Origin: an uncultured Vampirovibrio sp.
GTDB taxonomy: Bacteria > Cyanobacteriota > Vampirovibrionia > Gastranaerophilales > Gastranaerophilaceae
Direction: 5' to 3'
NCBI GenBank assembly: GCA_910583725.1
Contig: CAJTXZ010000014.1
Span: 9,650 to 73,649 of the forward strand
DNA: 64,000 nucleotides
In this document: positions 59,379 to 64,000 of the stretch, piece by piece
Numbering within the stretch: the first letter of the stretch is position 1
Layout of the letters: each line of letters starts with the position of its first letter
Notes under the pieces: generated by a model
What the model saw: only the letters and a program-made list of their open reading frames with translations
What the model was told of the DNA's origin: nothing
Databases searched by the model: none
Made by a program: the position numbers and the translations under genes

Positions 59379-61817
59379 TTACCCCCCCCCGATCCAAGCG
59401 CTAAACAAGCCATTGCGACAGCCATTTTCATATTCTAGGTTTGATTTTACTATTGCGTTCATATTATTCTGTCTAAAAATATTGCACAGTTTTTTCTCAT
59501 CAAACCATTGTTCAAAATCGGCAAGCTCTAATTTTCCAAGGGCTTTTGCATTTTTATCAACCACAACCACCTTGCCGCTTGGTTTTAACACTCTTGAAAT
59601 TTCAGCTATGGCATTATTTAAGTCAATACAATGTTCCAAAGATTCACACAAAAAGATAAAATCAAAATAATTATCAGAATATGGAATATTTAGGATAGAA
59701 CCTTGTTTTTTATTAACATTTGCCTCTAAATATTTCATAACTTTGGATGATAAATCTACGCAGTGAAATTCTTTATTGGGGAATTTTTTAATAAGTTTTT
59801 TGGTGTAACGTCCCTTGCCGCAGCCCAAATCCAAAACCTTGTTATATTTGTCAGAATTTAATTCATTTTCTATTGTTGTGTATCTTTCATCATTATCATC
59901 AATATTATCTAAAAATATATGGGCAATATCTTCATATTTTGCCTTTTCCCTATAAAAAATAGCATCAAGAAAATATTTGACCACCCAAGCAATCTCACCC
60001 TTTTCAAAATAATTTGCTTTGTCTCTTGAAACGGTATAGCTTCCAAACCAGCCGCCTGACTTATTTTGTAACTTGCAAACATAATCAAAAGCTTTATCTG
60101 CCTTTTCAATCTCACCAAGCTTATACCAGCAAATCGCATATTGCAAAAGCCCTGTTGAACATACAAAATCAACAAACGAATAAGCACTGACAGAACCGTC
60201 AGGCCTTTGGTGTAATGATATTAAATCCATCGCCCTTTTGGCACGTTCTGTTTCGCCTAAATCAATCAAGGCTTCGATAATATATGCATTAAAATGTGAC
60301 AATGTGGTAAAATCAGTTAAATCTTCTTTTGACAGGTAAAATTTTAATGCTTTTTGTATGCAATCTTCATACTTTGAAATGCCATACATTTGTCCTGCTT
60401 TTCTAACGGGCTCAAGACAGTATAAATGCGTTGCTTCCGGCACCTCTTTGTCAAATGGCAATTGCCAGGCAGAATAATCAGGTGTCCCAATAGAGCCATC
60501 TTCCCTCTGCATTGATAAAATCCAGTCAGAGCCTTTAATTAAGGCATTTTTGTATTTATCATTTTCATCTAATCCATTTTCAATTAAAGCAACAAGGCCT
60601 TTTAAAATTTGCCCGGTATCAAAAGTATAGGCCATCCTTCCAGACGGGTCATTCCAAGAGCCGTCATTGTTTTGTATGGTCAAAAGATAATCTCCAAAAT
60701 TGACAGCCCGCTTTCTATCACCAAATTTTAAAAGTGTTGGAATATAATATCCTGTAACTTCCGGATAAATTGTATTTGGCTGGTTTGATTCAACCGCAAT
60801 ACCATTATTATTAACTGTATATTTTTCAATCCATTCTTTTGCAAGGTAATATTTTTTAAGATAGTCAATTCTTTTTTGCTTATTCTTCTTCATTGAAATT
60901 TTTATTCCTAAAATTCTTAATACTTTTTTATTCCCTTCGTTGGTCACAGAAAAAATATTTCTTAAAATCTTTTTCATTTTTGCCTTTCTTATTATTTTGT
61001 TTGCAAGCTGTGTATCTATTTTGTTTGCCAAATCTATCCACATTGTTTTATTGTCTTTTTTGTATAAATCTAGTAATTTTATAATCTGCTCTTTTTTGTT
61101 AGCAGTAATTTTTTCAAGTAAAGGCAGGGTATTCTTTAGAACCACTTTTTGTGATGCCTGTAATATTTCTTCTTGCCTTGTAGTGCTTAAGCTCTTTGGG
61201 TGCATTCTATACTGGTATAAATTTTCATCAGAATAATAAACGTTACCAATTGAGGCTAAGCGCATCCAATAATCGTAGTCCTCTGCTAGGAATAACCCTG
61301 TATCGTATACACCGACTTGTTTGGCTGCTTCTGAGCGATACATAAAACAGGCGCCAATGTTATTAAATTCCAGCAACTGTTCAACATTTCGTGTCTTTTT
61401 ATACCATTTATAAGAATTAGAAATCGTGTCATTATCTTCTGAAATAACATCAAATGAACAAGAAACAAGACTAGTATCAGCTTGGCTTTCCAAAATATTA
61501 ACCATATATTCTATAGCTTTTGGTTTATATAGATTGTCGTCAGATGTCCAAGTGTAATAATCACCTTTAGCTTCTTTAAACCCTGCATTCAAAGAAGCAG
61601 GTAGTTTTAGATTTGTTTCATTATTTATAATCTTTATACGGTTATCATTTTGAACAAAATTCTGTGCAATTTCTAATGTATTATCCGTAGAACAATCATT
61701 TACGATTATCAATTCCCAATTTTGATAAGTTTGAGCAATCACGCTCTCTATTGATTCTTTTAAATATTTTTCACCGTTATATACCGGCAGGATTATTGAA
61801 ACTAGTTTATTGTTCAT
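59379..61817 (-). CDS. Three-domain enzyme: GT2 glycosyltransferase, alpha/alpha toroid, methyltransferase
   Basis: 812 residues from the ATG at 61817. Residues 1-280 are a GT2 domain (VSIILPVYNGEKYLKESIESV, NDCSTDNT, TWTSDDN). At about 300 comes the locus tag (KKVLRILGIKISM). From about 315 to 620 is an alpha/alpha-toroid with repeats QNNDGSWNDPSG, MQREDGSIGTPD, HQRPDGSVSAYS and LQNKSGGWFGS, as in squalene-cyclase or GlcNAc-epimerase-like folds. The last 165 residues are a SAM methyltransferase (KVLDLGCGKGRYTKKL, IPYSDNYFDFIFLCESLEHC). The frame ends SAWIGGG, where the three Gly codons are a run of nine G (59382-59390). A change in run length would add 8 or about 20 residues, so the C-terminus may vary. 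Confidence 0.85.
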   Translation of the reverse strand: MNNKLVSIILPVYNGEKYLKESIESVIAQTYQNWELIIVNDCSTDNTLEIAQNFVQNDNRIKIINNETNLKLPASLNAGFKEAKGDYYTWTSDDNLYKPKAIEYMVNILESQADTSLVSCSFDVISEDNDTISNSYKWYKKTRNVEQLLEFNNIGACFMYRSEAAKQVGVYDTGLFLAEDYDYWMRLASIGNVYYSDENLYQYRMHPKSLSTTRQEEILQASQKVVLKNTLPLLEKITANKKEQIIKLLDLYKKDNKTMWIDLANKIDTQLANKIIRKAKMKKILRNIFSVTNEGNKKVLRILGIKISMKKNKQKRIDYLKKYYLAKEWIEKYTVNNNGIAVESNQPNTIYPEVTGYYIPTLLKFGDRKRAVNFGDYLLTIQNNDGSWNDPSGRMAYTFDTGQILKGLVALIENGLDENDKYKNALIKGSDWILSMQREDGSIGTPDYSAWQLPFDKEVPEATHLYCLEPVRKAGQMYGISKYEDCIQKALKFYLSKEDLTDFTTLSHFNAYIIEALIDLGETERAKRAMDLISLHQRPDGSVSAYSFVDFVCSTGLLQYAICWYKLGEIEKADKAFDYVCKLQNKSGGWFGSYTVSRDKANYFEKGEIAWVVKYFLDAIFYREKAKYEDIAHIFLDNIDDNDERYTTIENELNSDKYNKVLDLGCGKGRYTKKLIKKFPNKEFHCVDLSSKVMKYLEANVNKKQGSILNIPYSDNYFDFIFLCESLEHCIDLNNAIAEISRVLKPSGKVVVVDKNAKALGKLELADFEQWFDEKKLCNIFRQNNMNAIVKSNLEYENGCRNGLFSAWIGGG
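59382..59390. repeat. Run of nine C (nine G in the coding strand) at the end of the three-domain gene
   Basis: Homopolymeric G/C runs of this length are very unlikely in such AT-rich DNA and are typical slippage sites. It lies inside the last codons of a glycan gene. One G fewer or more moves the stop codon downstream. Confidence 0.8.
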
Positions 61818-61819
61818 TA

Positions 61820-63052
61820 TTAATTTTTCCAATTTTCTATAACTTTTTGATAATAATTAATTAATTCCTTTGTTTTTTCTTCAATTGAGCATTGTTTAAT
61901 TCTTTCCAATGCAGCATTTTCAATGCTATTGCGTTCATTCCCCGAAAGCTGCAACACCTCACCAATTTTTGCAAATATTGAAGCCGGATTTTTGGCTTCG
62001 CATAAAAAACCGTTAACCCCGTCTGCAATTATTTGATTAAAGAATGGCTTTGAACCTATTACAATTTTTCCAAAACCCATAGCCTCCAAACATGTATTGG
62101 AAAAATTTTCCGTTCTTGATGGCATAAGACAACAATTTGCGTTTTGAATAATCGGGTATAAATATTTGTGTGGCATTTTGTCAAAATATGTGATTCTATG
62201 TGCATAAATGCCTGCTTTTTGTTTTAGATAATCAATAGGATTTATGTTATTATGAGATACTTGTTTACCTACAAATACAAAATCAATATCTTTGTATTTA
62301 TCTAAAACATCATATATTATTTCTGCAACATCAAAGCAGCCTTTTAAAATTCCAAGCGTACCAAAGAATAATATATAATTCTTATTCTTTATCTTGTTAT
62401 AATATTTTAAATCAATTTCTTCTGTACTTTTTGAGAAAGGTGTTTCAATTATTTCTATATCTTTATTTAGTTTTAAATCATCCTTAATCATTTTGGAAAT
62501 ATATTTAGAAGGGCCAAAAACAAACTTTGAATTTTCATACATTTGTTTTTCTTCAAATAGTAACCTTTCATTGGTTGGCAGCTCATATTCTTCCAGAAAA
62601 TTCTTTGCATAGCTTGCAATTCTTATGCAATATGGAATATTCTTTGGAGAAAATAAGCCAAGACGTTCTTCTGAAGTATATTGAATTATATCAATCTTTT
62701 TAAAAAGATTTTTTATAAAAAGAAATGCCCTGATTCCATCCAATGTCATATATCTTCTTGTTGAAAAGGCTATTAATTTTTTATCAAATAAGCACCTGAT
62801 TTTATAGATTATAAGGCGTATGGTTTTAAAATATTTTCTTGGATTGAATTCATAAACATTTATGCCGTCAAATATCTGATGTCTCTTTATTTTTTCACCA
62901 TTATACGCGACAATACTAACGTCGTGCCCCATTTTTACAAGCTGCTTTGCGAATTTGTAATATTCATTTGCAATGCCTCCATCTAATAAGCCATTGCCTT
63001 CTGCGTTCAAAAATTCTGTAACCACTAAAAAAATGTTTAGTTTTTTATCCAT
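61820..63052 (-). CDS. Glycosyltransferase family 4 protein
   Basis: 410 residues. DGGIANEYYKFAKQLVKMGHDVSIVA is the N-terminal GT-B lobe, FVFGPSKYISKMI the middle and NYILFFGTLGILKGCFDVAEII the start of the nucleotide-sugar lobe. NCCLMPSRTENFSNTCLEAMGFGKIVIGSK holds the E-x7-E motif in the usual place. The start overlaps the end of the epimerase gene by eight bases, and its stop lies three bases before the next start, so the operon is tightly coupled. Confidence 0.9.
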   Translation of the reverse strand: MDKKLNIFLVVTEFLNAEGNGLLDGGIANEYYKFAKQLVKMGHDVSIVAYNGEKIKRHQIFDGINVYEFNPRKYFKTIRLIIYKIRCLFDKKLIAFSTRRYMTLDGIRAFLFIKNLFKKIDIIQYTSEERLGLFSPKNIPYCIRIASYAKNFLEEYELPTNERLLFEEKQMYENSKFVFGPSKYISKMIKDDLKLNKDIEIIETPFSKSTEEIDLKYYNKIKNKNYILFFGTLGILKGCFDVAEIIYDVLDKYKDIDFVFVGKQVSHNNINPIDYLKQKAGIYAHRITYFDKMPHKYLYPIIQNANCCLMPSRTENFSNTCLEAMGFGKIVIGSKPFFNQIIADGVNGFLCEAKNPASIFAKIGEVLQLSGNERNSIENAALERIKQCSIEEKTKELINYYQKVIENWKN

Positions 63053-63950
63053 TATTGTCTCCGGCAGTGTAAAATGAACCTGTGCAAAAATTATCAGTAA
63101 AACAAAGATTTTGTGTTTTTTCTCTCAGCCTCCCATTATCCAGAATGCTTACATCAATATCTCCTGATTTTTTTGGTGCATATATTGGAGATTTTTTGTA
63201 ATTGTATTGATTCTTTAAACACTCAAAAAGTTCATTAATACTCATTCCTTTTGAGGTTGAAAGGTTTAATATTTGATTATGTATATCAGATATGCCAAGT
63301 TTACTTGCAATTTTTGCGATATCCTCCACATAAATAAAGTCTCTTATTTGTTTGCCATCGCCATATATTGTTACTTCTTTATTATTTTTCATGGCCTCGG
63401 AGAATATTGTTACAACACCTGCTTCACCATCAGCAGATTGTCTTGGGCCATATACATTTGAAAACCGGAAGATTAAATAATTTACACCTGACATTTCAAT
63501 ATATTTTTCCATTACAAGTTTTGATAAGCCATATTGGCTAATGGGGTAGGGTCTATCTGTTTCTTTTATTGGGGATGGAATATCTCCATAAACTGCAGCA
63601 GAAGAAGCTGCAATGAATTTTTCAATATTATATTGTTTTGAATATTTTAGAAGGTTTAATGTGCCAAGAATATTGATTTTTGCATCATAAATCGGGTCTT
63701 GAACTGATTTAACCACACTTATTTGTGCTGCAAAATGAAATATATGTGTGATTTTTTCTTTTTTAAATACTTCTTCTATTGAATCAGATAAGATGTTATG
63801 GTTGTAAAAAATTGCTTTATCATTTAGATTGCATTCCCTGCCGCTAGTTAGGTTATCGATAATCACAACCCTATAACCATTATTAATAAGATAATCAGCA
63901 ACATGAGAGCCGATAAAGCCTGCACCACCGGTGACTAGTATGTTTTTCAC
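63045..63950 (-). CDS. NAD-dependent sugar epimerase/dehydratase (GalE-like)
   Basis: 301 residues from a GTG at 63950 that overlaps the stop of the preceding gene (GTGA). Residues 7-13 are the NAD motif (GGAGFIG), ASSAAVYGD and the YGLSK catalytic Tyr-Lys follow, and FRFSNVYGPRQ with GDGKQIRDFIYVEDIA are the substrate-side blocks. UDP-glucose or UDP-GlcNAc 4-epimerase is the nearest type. The last about 15 residues (CFTDNFCTGSFYTAGDNNG) do not look like a normal family ending, so a small frameshift near the 3' end is possible. Confidence 0.88.
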   Translation of the reverse strand: MKNILVTGGAGFIGSHVADYLINNGYRVVIIDNLTSGRECNLNDKAIFYNHNILSDSIEEVFKKEKITHIFHFAAQISVVKSVQDPIYDAKINILGTLNLLKYSKQYNIEKFIAASSAAVYGDIPSPIKETDRPYPISQYGLSKLVMEKYIEMSGVNYLIFRFSNVYGPRQSADGEAGVVTIFSEAMKNNKEVTIYGDGKQIRDFIYVEDIAKIASKLGISDIHNQILNLSTSKGMSINELFECLKNQYNYKKSPIYAPKKSGDIDVSILDNGRLREKTQNLCFTDNFCTGSFYTAGDNNG

Positions 63951-64000
63951 CTTCCCACCACCTTCTCGTTATCTTTAATATCTTTTGTAACAATTGAGCC
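63947..64000 (-). CDS. C-terminus of a hexapeptide-repeat acyltransferase (partial)
   Basis: The 17 visible residues GSIVTKDIKDNEKVVGR, followed by TGA, match the usual end of left-handed beta-helix acetyltransferases ('GSVVTKDIPDNxVVxG'). The stop overlaps the epimerase start. The rest lies beyond the window. Confidence 0.6.
   Translation of the reverse strand, partial: GSIVTKDIKDNEKVVGR

Noticed and set aside
1..64000. CRISPR arrays, rRNA genes and insertion sequences
   Set aside because: I saw no regularly spaced repeats, no rRNA segments and no transposase genes on either strand.
54188..64000. Reading the glycan locus as a prophage or integrative element
   Set aside because: Apart from the short recombinase there are no phage or transfer genes, and base composition matches the neighbours.

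Overview
The window is AT-rich chromosomal DNA from a diderm, fermentative bacterium. The best guess is a gut-type Melainabacterium (Vampirovibrionia, Candidatus Gastranaerophilales). This is inferred from the gene mix and not from a marker search: LptB and LptF/G plus an OmpH-like chaperone imply an outer membrane, the primary sigma factor is short, type IV pilus-like genes are present, one prepilin-like protein is very glycine-rich, several hypothetical proteins start with an 'xxISF/INF' motif, and a pyruvate decarboxylase sits near an iron alcohol dehydrogenase. There is no photosynthesis or respiration gene in view.

Layout. 1-14.8 kb is mostly minus strand: a partial hypothetical gene, rarA, a divergent sugar-binding lipoprotein, the glycine-rich prepilin-like protein, an acyltransferase, mnmG, an OmpH/Skp chaperone, thrB, dnaN, comF and thiG. 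14.9-20.1 kb is mostly plus strand: queA, dnaB, a small AbrB-like regulator with clustered operator-like repeats, and radA. 20.4-26.1 kb (minus) holds a FliI/SctN-type ATPase, a 692-residue membrane protein, the sigma factor and rlmB. 26.2-31.8 kb (plus) holds a PilM-PilN fusion with a PilO-like partner, a radical SAM protein, a small HTH protein, a long SRP RNA with an Alu-type domain, and a DnaQ exonuclease. 32.2-32.45 kb is almost free of T on the plus strand and ends in a strong terminator, so it is a candidate new RNA. 33-43.5 kb holds a GH38 alpha-mannosidase, a VTT membrane protein, a thioesterase, an LPS-export block and a large UvrD-like helicase.

44-48 kb is accessory in character: two 100-bp repeats built from sense and antisense pieces of tRNA-Ala lie directly in front of an intact tRNA-Ala(UGC), followed by a PIN-like nuclease, a SLATT-like membrane protein with a small partner, and an orphan DNA methyltransferase. 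48-53.2 kb holds a repeat protein, a PH-domain protein, pyruvate decarboxylase, a CsoR-controlled cysteine-rich metal-binding peptide and iron alcohol dehydrogenase. The decarboxylase and dehydrogenase together give a pyruvate-to-ethanol route.

53.3-64 kb is a surface-glycan locus. It opens with a catalytic-domain-only tyrosine recombinase, followed at once by about 165 bp flanked by perfect 29-bp inverted repeats and containing promoter-like signals. This reads as a phase-variable invertible switch. Beyond it lie methyltransferases, pyruvyltransferase-like proteins, glycosyltransferases (GT8, GT2, GT4), an epimerase and a three-domain enzyme (GT2, alpha/alpha toroid, methyltransferase) whose last codons are a run of nine G. 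Four proteins of this locus share a short 'LxxxGxKI' tag at different positions. The switch with its glycan locus, the T-poor RNA and the tRNA-derived repeats are the three most unusual things here.
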